Positions 1 through 9,289 of a DNA stretch of 64,000 bases are shown one piece after another. The notes under the pieces are model-generated. The model was not told the origin of the DNA, made no database searches, and worked only from the letters and a program-made list of their open reading frames with translations. The position numbers and the translations under genes were made by a program. Numbering within the stretch: position 1 is the stretch's first letter; each line of letters begins with the position of its first letter. Location of the stretch: positions 62,001-126,000 of the forward strand of contig NZ_KQ440396.1 in NCBI RefSeq assembly GCF_001281175.1, given 5' to 3'. This DNA is from Apilactobacillus apinorum. Its GTDB lineage: Bacteria; Bacillota; Bacilli; Lactobacillales; Lactobacillaceae.

Positions 1-603
1 ATCAAATCATCTATTTATGAAATTAATAGAATGAAGAGTTTAGTTCAAGAAATGTTAGATTTATCAAGAGCTGAACAAGTCGAAATAAACTATGGTAATA
101 AGACTACTGACGTACAAGACGTTGTTCATCAACAATACAATGATTTTAAGATGATCCATCCAGATTATGAGTTTATCTTAGATGATGATATTGATGAAGA
201 AACAATTGTACAAATCTATCGAAATCATTTAGAACAAATCTTAATTATCCTATTGGATAACGCGGTTAAGTATTCTAAACAACGAAAAGAAATTCATATT
301 TCTCTTTCTAGAAAGTATCGTTACGTAGATATTGCCGTTCAAGATTTTGGTGAAGGATTAAGTCAAGAAAGTATCAATAAGATATTTAATCGTTTCTACC
401 GTGTAGATAAGGCTAGAAGCCGTAATCAAGGTGGAAATGGACTTGGATTATCAATCGCTAAACGTTTAGTAGAAGCATATAATGGGCAAATTAATGTTGA
501 AAGTTCTGCAGGATATGGATCAATATTTACGATTTCATTCCCAATATTATCAAAAGATAAAGTAGAACATTTGAAACGATTAGATGCTAAAAACACAAAA
601 TAA
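1..603 (+). CDS. Sensor histidine kinase, C-terminal part (5' truncated by window edge)
   Basis: This is the end of a two-component sensor kinase; the reading frame is open through base 1, so the input domain, membrane segments and most of the HisKA domain lie outside the window. The visible part opens in the second dimerisation helix (EMLDLSRAEQ), then shows the HATPase_c boxes: N box (LLDNAVKYSKQ), G1 (DFGEGLS), F box (FNRFYRVDKARSR) and G2 (GGNGLGLSIAKRL). The EMLDLSRAEQ stretch and general layout resemble ArlS-type kinases of Firmicutes, but the cognate regulator is not in view, so I give no symbol. A bidirectional terminator follows the stop. Confidence 0.9.
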   Translation: MKSSIYEINRMKSLVQEMLDLSRAEQVEINYGNKTTDVQDVVHQQYNDFKMIHPDYEFILDDDIDEETIVQIYRNHLEQILIILLDNAVKYSKQRKEIHISLSRKYRYVDIAVQDFGEGLSQESINKIFNRFYRVDKARSRNQGGNGLGLSIAKRLVEAYNGQINVESSAGYGSIFTISFPILSKDKVEHLKRLDAKNTK

Positions 604-632
604 AAAAGAGCTGTCATTGACAGCTCTTTTTA
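602..632. terminator. Bidirectional intrinsic terminator between the kinase and plsY
   Basis: The stem GAGCTGT (608-614) pairs with ACAGCTC (620-626) around a 5-base loop. It is flanked by an A run on the left and a T run on the right, so it can end the rightward kinase transcript and the leftward plsY transcript. Confidence 0.85.
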
Positions 633-638
633 TTTTGT

Positions 639-1247
639 CTATTTATTACGACGTTTATACACAAGACCAAAAGGAACTAAGTTTTCATTTCCATTTTTAA
701 TTCTTGTAATGTTGCTGCGATGTCTTACAAAGATAAAGACAGTTAAGATAATTCCGATTAACCCTAACCAATAGTCACCATCCATTAATATTAAGATGGT
801 AATAAGTGGGAATGAAATCATGCTAGCAAGACTCACCATACTTGTTAAGTAAGTAAAAATAATTTCAAAAGCGAATGCACATAAGAATAAAATAGGGTGA
901 ATTGCTAATAACATCCCTGCACTTGTTGCAACAGCTTTACCACCTTTAAAGTGAGCAAAAACTGAGAAAGTATGACCTAACACGGCAAATAAACCGAATA
1001 TAATAGGTGATACGTGTGAAATATTAAAGAATGCTGGAAGTAATGTAGCGATTGTTCCTTTTAGAATATCTAGAATCATTACAACTGCTCCGGCAGTCTT
1101 TCCTAATTCTCTAAATGTATTTGTGGTTCCCATATTTCCAGAACCTAATTTAGTGATATCTTTATTGAAAAATAACTTTCCAACCCAGATTCCACTAGGA
1201 AGTGCCCCTAATAAGTAAGCCACTATTAATAATATTATAAGTTTCAA
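639..1247 (-). CDS. plsY: Acyl-phosphate:glycerol-3-phosphate acyltransferase PlsY
   Basis: PlsY transfers the acyl group from acyl-phosphate to glycerol-3-phosphate at the membrane, the first step of phospholipid synthesis; acyl-phosphate comes from PlsX, encoded at 54165-55205. The 202-residue protein is almost entirely hydrophobic, with several predicted membrane spans. It carries the family motifs GALPSGIWVGK near the N terminus, GSGNMGTTNTFRELG, and the glycine-rich HFKGGKAVATSAG segment. Length is normal for the family. It is divergent from parE-parC, an arrangement common in Firmicutes. Confidence 0.95.
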   Translation of the reverse strand: MKLIILLIVAYLLGALPSGIWVGKLFFNKDITKLGSGNMGTTNTFRELGKTAGAVVMILDILKGTIATLLPAFFNISHVSPIIFGLFAVLGHTFSVFAHFKGGKAVATSAGMLLAIHPILFLCAFAFEIIFTYLTSMVSLASMISFPLITILILMDGDYWLGLIGIILTVFIFVRHRSNITRIKNGNENLVPFGLVYKRRNK

Positions 1248-1280
1248 AAAACGTTCCTCCCCAAAAATAACTATCTATTA

Positions 1281-1308
1281 ATTTTACCATTTTTACTAAT
1301 TTAGACAA
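1281..1308 (-). promoter_or_regulatory. Candidate promoter of plsY
   Basis: Read on the minus strand: TTGTCT (1308-1303), 16 bases, then TAAAAT (1286-1281), about 35 bases before the plsY start codon. Hexamers match the housekeeping consensus only partly. Confidence 0.45.
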
Positions 1309-1394
1309 CCTGGTATCATAATTCCTAAATTAAAGCCCTTTCAAAACGTTTTTAAATAATGTAATATATTATATTGTATGAAAGGGAGTGCGTA

Positions 1395-3368
1395 ATGATG
1401 GCTAATAAGTCAGAAAACTATAATGATGACTCCATTCAAGTCCTTAAAGGATTGGAAGCAGTTAGAAAACGTCCTGGTATGTACATCGGGTCTACCGATA
1501 GTAAGGGATTACATCATTTGGTATACGAAATTGTGGATAATGCGGTCGATGAAGCATTAGCCGGTTATGGTGACGAAATTAACGTTACTATACATAATGA
1601 TAATAGTATTACAGTGGTGGATCACGGACGTGGAATGCCTGTAGGAATGCATTCATCTGGTAAACCCACTCCAGAAGTAATCCTAACTGTATTACATGCT
1701 GGTGGTAAGTTTACAGAAAATGGTGGATACAAGACCTCTGGTGGTTTGCACGGGGTAGGTTCCAGTGTTGTTAATGCACTTTCAAACAGTTTAAGTGTAA
1801 CTATTGTTAGAGATGGTTACAAATATGAAGAAGATTTCGAAAATGGTGGTCAACCAATTGGCACTCTTAAGAAAATAGGTAAAACAAATGAACATAGTGG
1901 AACTACTGTCACTTTCAAGCCTGATAGTAGTATTTTTACAACCACTATTTATAACTACGATATTTTAAGACAACGTTTAAGAGAATCAGCATTCTTATTG
2001 AACGGAATTAAAATTACTTTAACTGACGAACGAGTGGGACAAGAACGTAGCGAAGAATTCCATTTTAAAGATGGAATTAAAGAGTTTGTTCAATACTTGA
2101 ACGAAGACAAGCATACTCTTGGTAACATCATGTATTTTGATGGATCAAAAGATGGTGTTGAAGTTGAAGTAGCTGCTCAATATAATGACGGTTATACAGA
2201 AAATACACTTTCATTCGTTAATAACGTTAGAACTAAAGATGGTGGAACACATGAATCTGGATTTAGAAGTGCTTGGACTAAGTCATTTAATGATTTCGCT
2301 CGTAGAGTAAAGCTATTAAAGGATAAAGAAAAGAACTTAGATGGAACTGATGTTAGAGAAGGTCTATCTGCAGTGATTTCAATTAAAGTTCCTGAAGAAA
2401 TGCTACAATTCGAAGGTCAAACTAAAGAAAAACTAGGTAGTCCAGAAGTTCGTTCTATTGTTGATAATATTGTTTCTGAACAATTAGGTTACTTCCTATT
2501 AGAAAACAATGATTTCGCTCAAGAATTAGTTCATAAGTCATTAAGAGCGCGTAAGGCTAGAGAAGCTGCACGTAAAGCTCGTGATGAAAGTCGTAATGGT
2601 AAGAAGAAACACAAGAAGGAAAGATTACTATCTGGTAAATTAACACCAGCGCAATCTAAAGATGTTTCTAAAAATGAACTATTCCTAGTCGAAGGGGATT
2701 CTGCGGGTGGTTCTGCAAAGCAAGGACGAGACCGTAAGCATCAAGCAATTTTGCCATTACGTGGTAAAGTTTTAAATACTGAAAGAGCAAAACTAGATGA
2801 TATCTTGAAGAACGAAGAAATAAGTACCATGATTTATACAATTGGTGCTGGTGTTGGTGCTGACTTTAATATTGAAGACGCCAACTATGATAAAGTCATT
2901 ATCATGACCGATGCCGATGATGATGGTGCCCATATTCAAATTCTGTTATTAACATTCTTCTACAAGTACATGCGTCCAATGGTTGAACAAGGTAGAGTGT
3001 ACATTGCACTTCCACCTTTATATAAGATTCAACAAAAGTCTGGTAAGAAGAACCAAGTTGATTATGCTTGGACTAACGACGAATTAACCGACAAGTTAAA
3101 AGCGTTTGGCCAACATCCTGCTTTACAAAGATTTAAAGGGCTTGGTGAAATGAACGCTGATCAATTATGGGAAACTACTATGGACCCAGATAACAGAACT
3201 TTAATTCAAGTTCAAATTGATGATGCTGCACTTGCTGAAAAGCGTGTAACTACTCTTATGGGTGATAAGGTTGAACCAAGACGTGAATGGATCGAAGAAA
3301 ACGTTAAATTCACACTAGAAGAAGACGGCAGTATTCTAGATACAGCTAAAGAAACAGAAATTGAATAG
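1395..3368 (+). CDS. parE: DNA topoisomerase IV subunit B
   Basis: ATPase subunit of topoisomerase IV, which decatenates daughter chromosomes together with ParC, encoded 15 bases downstream. GHKL ATPase motifs are present: EIVDNAVDEA, VVDHGRGMPV and GGLHGVGSSVVNALS. The TOPRIM metal site is intact, with EGDSAGGSAKQGRD and the DADDDGAH acidic cluster. The downstream ParC partner favours ParE over GyrB. The frame extends upstream to a TTG at 1374, but the ribosome site AAAGGGAG (1381-1388) is 6 bases before ATG 1395, with a second ATG at 1398, so I start at 1395. Confidence 0.95.
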   Translation: MMANKSENYNDDSIQVLKGLEAVRKRPGMYIGSTDSKGLHHLVYEIVDNAVDEALAGYGDEINVTIHNDNSITVVDHGRGMPVGMHSSGKPTPEVILTVLHAGGKFTENGGYKTSGGLHGVGSSVVNALSNSLSVTIVRDGYKYEEDFENGGQPIGTLKKIGKTNEHSGTTVTFKPDSSIFTTTIYNYDILRQRLRESAFLLNGIKITLTDERVGQERSEEFHFKDGIKEFVQYLNEDKHTLGNIMYFDGSKDGVEVEVAAQYNDGYTENTLSFVNNVRTKDGGTHESGFRSAWTKSFNDFARRVKLLKDKEKNLDGTDVREGLSAVISIKVPEEMLQFEGQTKEKLGSPEVRSIVDNIVSEQLGYFLLENNDFAQELVHKSLRARKAREAARKARDESRNGKKKHKKERLLSGKLTPAQSKDVSKNELFLVEGDSAGGSAKQGRDRKHQAILPLRGKVLNTERAKLDDILKNEEISTMIYTIGAGVGADFNIEDANYDKVIIMTDADDDGAHIQILLLTFFYKYMRPMVEQGRVYIALPPLYKIQQKSGKKNQVDYAWTNDELTDKLKAFGQHPALQRFKGLGEMNADQLWETTMDPDNRTLIQVQIDDAALAEKRVTTLMGDKVEPRREWIEENVKFTLEEDGSILDTAKETEIE

Positions 3369-3383
3369 ATAGGAGGAAACAAA

Positions 3384-5849
3384 GTGGCTAATCATTCAGT
3401 GATTGAAAAATTAACGCTTGAACAAATCATGAGTGAAAGATTTAGTAGATACTCTAAATCAATCATTCAAGAAAGAGCGTTACCAGATGTTCGTGACGGA
3501 CTAAAGCCTGTTCAACGAAGAATTCTATATGCGATGAACAAAGATGGAAACACCTTTGATAAAGGTTTCAGAAAGTCAGCTAAGTCAGTTGGTAATGTTA
3601 TGGGTAATTTCCATCCCCATGGTGATAGTTCCATCTACGAAGCATTGGTAAGAATGAGTCAAGAGTGGAAAATCAGAGAACCATTAATCGAAATGCACGG
3701 TAACAATGGTTCAATGGATGGAGATCCTGCTGCGGCGATGCGTTATACCGAAGCTAGATTGAGTAAAATTGCATCAGAAATGCTAAGAGATATTGATAAA
3801 GATACAGTTGATTGGGTGCCAAACTTTGATGACACTGAAAATGAACCAACTGTACTTCCATCACGTTTCCCTAACTTATTGGTAAACGGTGCAACTGGTA
3901 TTTCTTCAGGATATGCAACTGAAATTCCACCTCACAACCTAACAGAAGTATTAGATGCTTTAATGCACTTGCAAAAACATCCAGATGCTTCATTAGAAGA
4001 ATTAATGGAATTCATTAAGGGTCCTGACTTCCCAACCGGAGGAATCGTACAAGGCCTAGATGGTATTAAAAAAGCATATGAAACTGGTCGTGGAAAGATT
4101 ATTATTCGTTCTAAGACTAGTGTTGAAGAACTACGTGGTAATAAAACTTTAATTAGGGTAAGTGAATTACCATATGAAGTGAATAAGCTTCAATTGGTAA
4201 AACAAATTGATGAAATCAGAATCAATAAGAAAATTGATGGTATTGCTGAAGTTAGAGATGAAAGTGATCGTAATGGTTTATCTATTGCTATCGAATTAAA
4301 ACGAGATGTAGATGCTACCGGAATCTTAAATTACCTATTTAAGAATACCGACTTACAAATTAACTATCACTTTAACGTTGTTGCAATCAACAAAATGCGT
4401 CCAGAAAGATTATCTTTAAAGGAAATCTTGGACTCATATCTTGATTATCAAAGATTAGTGGTTTCTAAACGTACTCAATACGATTTAGATAAAGCAATGG
4501 CTAGACAACATATTGTTGATGGCTTAATTAAAGCTTTATCTATCCTAGATGATGTAATTAAGACAATTAGAGCTAGTGATAATCGTAAAGATGCATGTAA
4601 TAACTTGATTACTAAATTCGATTTCTCTGAAAAACAAGCAGATGCAATCGTTAAGTTACAACTATACCGTTTAACTAATACAGATGTGGTTGAACTAGAA
4701 ACTGAAAAGGCCAAATTAACTGCTGATATTTTAGAATTCAATAAGATCTTAAACGATGATAGTGAATTGAATCGTGTTCTTACTAATGAATTTAAGGCAA
4801 TTAAAAAAGCATATGGTAATAATCGTTTGACTAAGATTGAAGCTGAAGTGGAAGAACTAAAGATCAGTAAGACAATTACTGTTCCAGAAGAAGATGTTGT
4901 TGTGATGGTTAGTCATGATGGCTATCTAAAACGTAGTAGTGTTCGTTCATACAAAGCTTCAGATGTTGATGATGATGGTCTAAAAGAAGATGACTATCCA
5001 ATCTTTTTAGAAGAATTAACCACATTACAACATTTATTCATGTTTACTAATAAAGGTAACTTAATTTACCGTCCAGTTTATGAAATCACTGATGCGAAGT
5101 GGAAGGAAACTGGTGAACATATTTCTCAAACAATTGGTTTAAGTGATGATGAAGCAATTATTAAGGTCATGTCATTTAAGACGCTTAAAGAAACTGGTAA
5201 GTTTGTTATTTCGACTAGTGACGGTTATATCAAACAAACCGAATTTGATAAATTAGCACCAGGACGTAATTATCGTTCTAGACCTGCTGTTTATGAAAAG
5301 CTAAAAGATGATAGTGCTTATGTATTAAATGTGGAATATGTAGAAAAACAAGATGATAATCCATTAGTGTTTATTGCTTCAAATGTGGGATTAGCAACAT
5401 GCTTTGAATTAGATGAAGTATCTTATTCAGGTGCTCGTTCAACTGGTGTTAGATCAATGGATATTAGGGATGATGAATTTGTCGCTAATGTTGCATTGGT
5501 TAGAGAAGATGATGTCGTGGGGATGATTACCCAACGTGGATTCTACAAGAATATGAAGGTTAGTGAAGTTCCATTGGCTAGTCGTGCACGTAGAGGAGTT
5601 CAAGTTCTAAAACCACTTAAGAAGAATCCACATGAATTAGTAGATTTAGTTAAACTTGAAGAATCTAACGACAGTTACAATCCAATCCAAGTTGTTACTG
5701 ATAGACGTCGTACTCATGACATTATGCCTTCTGAACACCCAATTAATGACAGACAATCAAATGGATCTGCATTATTAGATGTTGATGCTGAAGGACAACC
5801 ATTAAAAATGATGGTTTTGCATCCTGAAGTAGTGGCAAACATTAAGTAA
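3384..5849 (+). CDS. parC: DNA topoisomerase IV subunit A
   Basis: Breakage-reunion subunit of topoisomerase IV. The catalytic tyrosine is Tyr121 in AMRYTEARL. The quinolone region reads HPHGDSSIYEA with Ser82 and Glu86 in the wild-type, sensitive form (family knowledge). The C-terminal half carries the repeated beta-pinwheel blades that bind DNA. At 821 residues it has normal length. The start is GTG at 3384, preceded by a strong AGGAGG (3371-3376) 7 bases upstream, and the gene forms an operon with parE. Confidence 0.95.
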   Translation: MANHSVIEKLTLEQIMSERFSRYSKSIIQERALPDVRDGLKPVQRRILYAMNKDGNTFDKGFRKSAKSVGNVMGNFHPHGDSSIYEALVRMSQEWKIREPLIEMHGNNGSMDGDPAAAMRYTEARLSKIASEMLRDIDKDTVDWVPNFDDTENEPTVLPSRFPNLLVNGATGISSGYATEIPPHNLTEVLDALMHLQKHPDASLEELMEFIKGPDFPTGGIVQGLDGIKKAYETGRGKIIIRSKTSVEELRGNKTLIRVSELPYEVNKLQLVKQIDEIRINKKIDGIAEVRDESDRNGLSIAIELKRDVDATGILNYLFKNTDLQINYHFNVVAINKMRPERLSLKEILDSYLDYQRLVVSKRTQYDLDKAMARQHIVDGLIKALSILDDVIKTIRASDNRKDACNNLITKFDFSEKQADAIVKLQLYRLTNTDVVELETEKAKLTADILEFNKILNDDSELNRVLTNEFKAIKKAYGNNRLTKIEAEVEELKISKTITVPEEDVVVMVSHDGYLKRSSVRSYKASDVDDDGLKEDDYPIFLEELTTLQHLFMFTNKGNLIYRPVYEITDAKWKETGEHISQTIGLSDDEAIIKVMSFKTLKETGKFVISTSDGYIKQTEFDKLAPGRNYRSRPAVYEKLKDDSAYVLNVEYVEKQDDNPLVFIASNVGLATCFELDEVSYSGARSTGVRSMDIRDDEFVANVALVREDDVVGMITQRGFYKNMKVSEVPLASRARRGVQVLKPLKKNPHELVDLVKLEESNDSYNPIQVVTDRRRTHDIMPSEHPINDRQSNGSALLDVDAEGQPLKMMVLHPEVVANIK

Positions 5850-5879
5850 TATTATCTATAGAATAATTGTTATAAAAAG

Positions 5880-5903
5880 CATAAAATTTATTGTTATTTT
5901 ATG
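5880..5903. repeat. Inverted repeat upstream of the LysR gene
   Basis: CATAAAAT (5880-5887) and ATTTTATG (5896-5903) form a perfect 8-base inverted repeat around an 8-base spacer, 70 bases before the regulator gene. No T run follows, so it is a poor terminator for parC. An operator for the LysR-type regulator is possible but unproven. Confidence 0.4.
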
Positions 5904-5973
5904 ATGATTAGGTTATTATATCTTAATGAAGAATTTATTATATGATAATTTTATGGATAAACAGGGGTAAAAA

Positions 5974-6942
5974 ATGAAAAAAACTAAGCAAGAAAATATT
6001 TTCTCTTCAAAAACACTTTCATACTTTTTGCAATTAGCAGAAACTATGAATTACACTCAAGCAGCACAAATTTTGGGGATTACTCAACCAGCTCTTACTC
6101 AACAAATTAAAAAGCTTGAAAAGACTGTTGGGGCACCATTATTTTATTCAATTGGTAAGAAATTGAAGTTATCATCAGCTGGTAACATCATGCTAAAGTC
6201 TACAAAAGACATTTATGAAATCTTAAACCAAACTGCTGACGAAATTGAACAATCAAACAGTGCTTCAACTGGTGATATTAACATTGGGGTTTTATCATCT
6301 ATTCAAGTTAAAGTATTTGAAAAGTTCATCGCTGAATTGTACAAAAAGAATCCTGAATTAAAGATTAACTTAAGAATGTTAACTCGTAAGGAAATTTGGG
6401 AAAGTTTAGAAAACAACCGTATTGATTTAGCAATTATGTACTTACCAGATTCATCAATTAAGAACTGGAAGCCATATGAAGCACAAAAGATTATGAGTGA
6501 TGATTTAATGTACATTCACCATAATGAAAAATTTGCTGGAAAAGATAAGATTAAGTTTAAGGATACATTGGATAGACCATGGGTTACTTATCCAGAAGAT
6601 TACTTCTTAGATTCAATTCTAAAAACAGAATACAAGGATCAATTGTTAGATAATCCTAAGAGTGGTGCTTGTTTCTCAACTCCAGAACAAATTTTACGTT
6701 TTGCAGTTAGCACTGGATTAAATACTGCACTTCCAAGTTCATTTATGATTGACAAAGATGTTAAAAAATTGGAAGATAATAATACATGGGTTGCCCGTTT
6801 GAATCCAAACATTAATTTTGATTTAGCATTCGTCTACAGATCAAACAAGAAGATGATTCCTCGTGTAGGTTCATTCCTAGAAGAATTCAATGCTTTCTTA
6901 GATGAAAGAGACTATCTATCAAGATTAAAGGACAACTACTAA
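5974..6942 (+). CDS. LysR family transcriptional regulator
   Basis: One-component DNA-binding regulator of 322 residues. The N-terminal winged helix-turn-helix is clear at about residues 13-72 (YFLQLAETMNYTQAAQILG, then TQPALTQQIKKLEK). The remainder matches a periplasmic-binding-protein-like effector domain. The ligand and target genes cannot be read from the sequence. The start ATG has the ribosome site CAGGGGT (5962-5968). The downstream ppaC begins 21 bases after the stop, so the two are probably cotranscribed. An inverted repeat at 5880-5903 may be its own operator. Confidence 0.9.
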   Translation: MKKTKQENIFSSKTLSYFLQLAETMNYTQAAQILGITQPALTQQIKKLEKTVGAPLFYSIGKKLKLSSAGNIMLKSTKDIYEILNQTADEIEQSNSASTGDINIGVLSSIQVKVFEKFIAELYKKNPELKINLRMLTRKEIWESLENNRIDLAIMYLPDSSIKNWKPYEAQKIMSDDLMYIHHNEKFAGKDKIKFKDTLDRPWVTYPEDYFLDSILKTEYKDQLLDNPKSGACFSTPEQILRFAVSTGLNTALPSSFMIDKDVKKLEDNNTWVARLNPNINFDLAFVYRSNKKMIPRVGSFLEEFNAFLDERDYLSRLKDNY

Positions 6943-6963
6943 AAAGATAAAGGAAGTTTTATC

Positions 6964-7890
6964 ATGGCTAAAGAATTAGTTTTCGGACACCAAAGTCCAG
7001 ATACTGATGCAATTTGTGCAGCTATCGAATATGCATATTTACAAAACAAATTAGGTTACGACGTTGAAGCAGTAGCTTTAGGTACTCCTAATGAAGAAAC
7101 TAAGTTTGTTTTAGACTACTTCAAACAAGATGCGCCACGTGTAATTAGTGAAGCTTCATCAGAAGTTGAATCTGTTATGCTAGTGGATCACAATGAACCT
7201 CAACAAAGTGTTTCAGATATCGATAAATTAACTGTAACTCATGTTGTTGATCATCATAGAATTGCAGACTTTAATACTGAAAAACCAGTATTTTATCGTG
7301 CAGAACCTGTTGGTTGTGTAAGTACTGTAATTTTCGAAATATTCAATGAAAAAAATGTTGAAATTCCTGAAAAGTTAGCAGGTTTAATGTTATCAGCAAT
7401 CATTTCTGATACATTATTACTAAAATCACCAACAACTACAGATGTTGATAAGAAAGCAGTTGAAGCCTTAGCTAAAATTGCTAATGTTGATTACGAAGAA
7501 TACGGTATCAAGATGCTAAAAGCTGGTACTAACGTTGATGCTAGATCTGATAAAGATCTAATTGACGGTGATGCTAAGTCATTCACTATGGGTGGCAAAG
7601 CCGTTCGTATTGACCAAATTAACACTGTTGATGTTAACGACGTCTTAAAACGTAAAGCTGATTTACTAAAAGCTATGGAAGAAGAAGCAAAGGCTGAAGG
7701 ATATGATTTATTCTTAGTTATTGCTACTAATGTTTTAGACAGCAACTCAGAAGCCATTGTATATGGTGAACCTAAAGATGCTGTTGAAAAAGCATTTAAC
7801 CAAACTATTTCAGATGATACAATCGCCTTACCAGGTGTTGTATCAAGAAAGAAACAAGTTGTTCCTCAATTAACTGATGTTTTAGATTAA
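6964..7890 (+). CDS. ppaC: Manganese-dependent inorganic pyrophosphatase (family II)
   Basis: Cytosolic enzyme hydrolysing pyrophosphate to two phosphates, pulling biosynthetic reactions forward. It belongs to the DHH superfamily. The metal and substrate residues are all visible: His9, Asp13 and Asp15 in [10 protein letters not shown], Asp75 in LVDHNE, His97 and His98 in VVDHHR, and Asp149 in ISDT. The C-terminal DHHA2 domain ends with the SRKKQ substrate motif. The 308-residue length is typical. It follows the LysR gene closely and ends at an intrinsic terminator. Confidence 0.97.
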   Translation: MAKELVFGHQSPDTDAICAAIEYAYLQNKLGYDVEAVALGTPNEETKFVLDYFKQDAPRVISEASSEVESVMLVDHNEPQQSVSDIDKLTVTHVVDHHRIADFNTEKPVFYRAEPVGCVSTVIFEIFNEKNVEIPEKLAGLMLSAIISDTLLLKSPTTTDVDKKAVEALAKIANVDYEEYGIKMLKAGTNVDARSDKDLIDGDAKSFTMGGKAVRIDQINTVDVNDVLKRKADLLKAMEEEAKAEGYDLFLVIATNVLDSNSEAIVYGEPKDAVEKAFNQTISDDTIALPGVVSRKKQVVPQLTDVLD

Positions 7891-7903
7891 ATATTAGGAC
7901 GGT

Positions 7904-7934
7904 AAAAAGCACATCCTAGAGGTGTGCTTTTTAT
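7904..7934 (+). terminator. Intrinsic terminator after ppaC
   Basis: AAAAAGCACA (7904-7913) pairs with TGTGCTTTTT (7923-7932), followed by further T/A bases. Confidence 0.85.
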
Positions 7935-7949
7935 TTATATAAAATATCT

Positions 7950-7978
7950 GACAGCGTTGCATCCGGAATACGGCTGTC
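7950..7978 (+). promoter_or_regulatory. Structured leader hairpin upstream of the pnuC-like gene
   Basis: GACAGC (7950-7955) pairs with GCTGTC (7973-7978); GT and AC extend the stem past a bulged G, leaving a loop containing TCCGGA. An A-rich stretch and the ribosome site AGGAG (7994-7998) follow. This segment is markedly more GC-rich than its surroundings. It could be a small riboswitch or a regulator site for a vitamin transporter. I could not match it to the NAD+-II (pnuC) or preQ1 consensus as I remember them. Confidence 0.4.
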
Positions 7979-8007
7979 TCAAATAAAAACAATAGGAGAT
8001 TTTCAAA

Positions 8008-8724
8008 ATGGTAAAAGTATTTAGAAATTTAGCAACTTCAAGAGTAATGGATTTATTAGGAATTGTAATTATATTTATTTGTGCATTTCTATCAGGATAT
8101 CTATTTGAATCACTTAATGATGTGACTCATTGGGGACATTGGGCAATCTTTGTTCCGTTTGGTTTAATTAGTGCATTTGATGCTTGTATGTCTATTATGT
8201 CTACTAGATTGGTTGGTAGATTTAGTAATTGGGGGAATTGGATAGGGGTACCTGAGATTATCTTGGGTTGTATTATTGATTACTTACTAGGTAATCATGG
8301 TGCAATTTTAACTTATCCAATTAGTTTTATTATTCAGATCTGGGCAATTAAGACATGGACTAATTCTGATAAATTTAAGAAATCAAACTTAATGAATACT
8401 GCTAAGGGAAAAATACTTTTTGTTATTTTATCTCTATTATCATTGTTATTTAGTTTTGGTATCAATTACATTGGATACGGTCAACTAAATTCATCTGATT
8501 CTGTCCTATATGTATTAACTAGTTTTGTATTTGGAATCTCATTAATCGCAAATATTATGAATGCCATGAAGATTTCAACACAATGGAAATTCTGGCTATT
8601 ATACGACTTTATTCAATTAGCTAAGGCATTTAGTCAATTTAATTTTGCAAACGTAGGAAAGTACATTTATTACATCATAATGGCACTTGCCGGTAATGCA
8701 TATTGGGGTAAGGATGCTGAATAA
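8008..8724 (+). CDS. pnuC: Probable PnuC-type nicotinamide riboside transporter
   Basis: An integral membrane protein of 238 residues with about seven hydrophobic segments. The size, the tryptophan-rich segment WIGVPEIILGCIIDYLLGN, the central YPISFIIQIWAIKTW and the C-terminal Trp/Asn/Gln-rich helices fit the PnuC family, which imports nicotinamide riboside for NAD synthesis by facilitated diffusion. The WxxW-type motif in WKFWLLYDF supports this. The assignment is by overall pattern. It sits alone, between a terminator and msrBA, behind a structured leader. The ribosome site AGGAG lies 9 bases before the ATG. Confidence 0.65.
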   Translation: MVKVFRNLATSRVMDLLGIVIIFICAFLSGYLFESLNDVTHWGHWAIFVPFGLISAFDACMSIMSTRLVGRFSNWGNWIGVPEIILGCIIDYLLGNHGAILTYPISFIIQIWAIKTWTNSDKFKKSNLMNTAKGKILFVILSLLSLLFSFGINYIGYGQLNSSDSVLYVLTSFVFGISLIANIMNAMKISTQWKFWLLYDFIQLAKAFSQFNFANVGKYIYYIIMALAGNAYWGKDAE

Positions 8725-8773
8725 TATATTGTGCTAATGAGTTGCAATATTTTCAATATTCGTTATCATTATA

Positions 8774-8795
8774 GATATGTCGTGTACGATATATC
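8774..8795. promoter_or_regulatory. Operator-like palindrome upstream of msrB
   Basis: GATATGTCGT (8774-8783), a 2-base centre, then ACGATATATC (8786-8795) form a 22-base palindrome with one mismatch pair. A partial copy of one arm (GATATGTC) recurs at 8803-8810. It lies about 40 bases before msrB and has no T run, so a protein-binding operator is more likely than a terminator. Confidence 0.4.
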
Positions 8796-8836
8796 AGCAT
8801 TTGATATGTCATAATTAAGCAAAGGAGCTGTTAATT

Positions 8837-9274
8837 ATGAAAAAATACAGTGAAGAAGAATTAAGAAGTCGTTTAACAGACGAACAATATGAAGTTACTC
8901 AAAACGCTGGTACTGAAAGACCATTTACAAATGAATTCGATGATTTCTTTGAAGATGGATTATATGTAGATATTGTTTCAGGTGAACCATTGTTTACATC
9001 AAAAGATAAATACAATTCTGGTTGTGGATGGCCAGCATTCACTAAACCAATCGAACAAAGCAGTATTAAGAGCAATCTAGATACTTCTCACGGAATGATT
9101 AGAAATGAAGTTAGAAGTAGTGAAGCAAACTCACATTTAGGACATGTTTTCCCAGATGGACCACAAGATAAGGGTGGATTGAGATACTGCATTAACTCAG
9201 CTTCATTAAGATTTATTCCAGTTGATAAATTAGAAGAAGAAGGCTACGGTAAATACGCAGCTGAATTTAAATAA
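8837..9274 (+). CDS. msrB: Peptide-methionine (R)-S-oxide reductase MsrB
   Basis: Repairs methionine R-sulfoxide in oxidised proteins using thioredoxin. The SelR domain fills the 145-residue protein: [12 protein letters not shown], the GHVFPDGP loop, and the catalytic Cys118 in [11 protein letters not shown]. The two CxxC zinc motifs of some MsrB proteins are absent ([13 protein letters not shown] lacks them), as in many Firmicute enzymes. Cys63 in SGCGW is the candidate resolving cysteine. It forms an operon with msrA, 15 bases downstream, so both sulfoxide diastereomers are repaired together. Confidence 0.96.
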   Translation: MKKYSEEELRSRLTDEQYEVTQNAGTERPFTNEFDDFFEDGLYVDIVSGEPLFTSKDKYNSGCGWPAFTKPIEQSSIKSNLDTSHGMIRNEVRSSEANSHLGHVFPDGPQDKGGLRYCINSASLRFIPVDKLEEEGYGKYAAEFK

Positions 9275-9289
9275 AAGGGGGATTTTATA

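Noticed and set aside
1374-1394. TTG start for parE giving nine extra residues
   Set aside because: The ribosome site AAAGGGAG would lie inside the coding sequence; ATG 1395 (or 1398) is correctly spaced.
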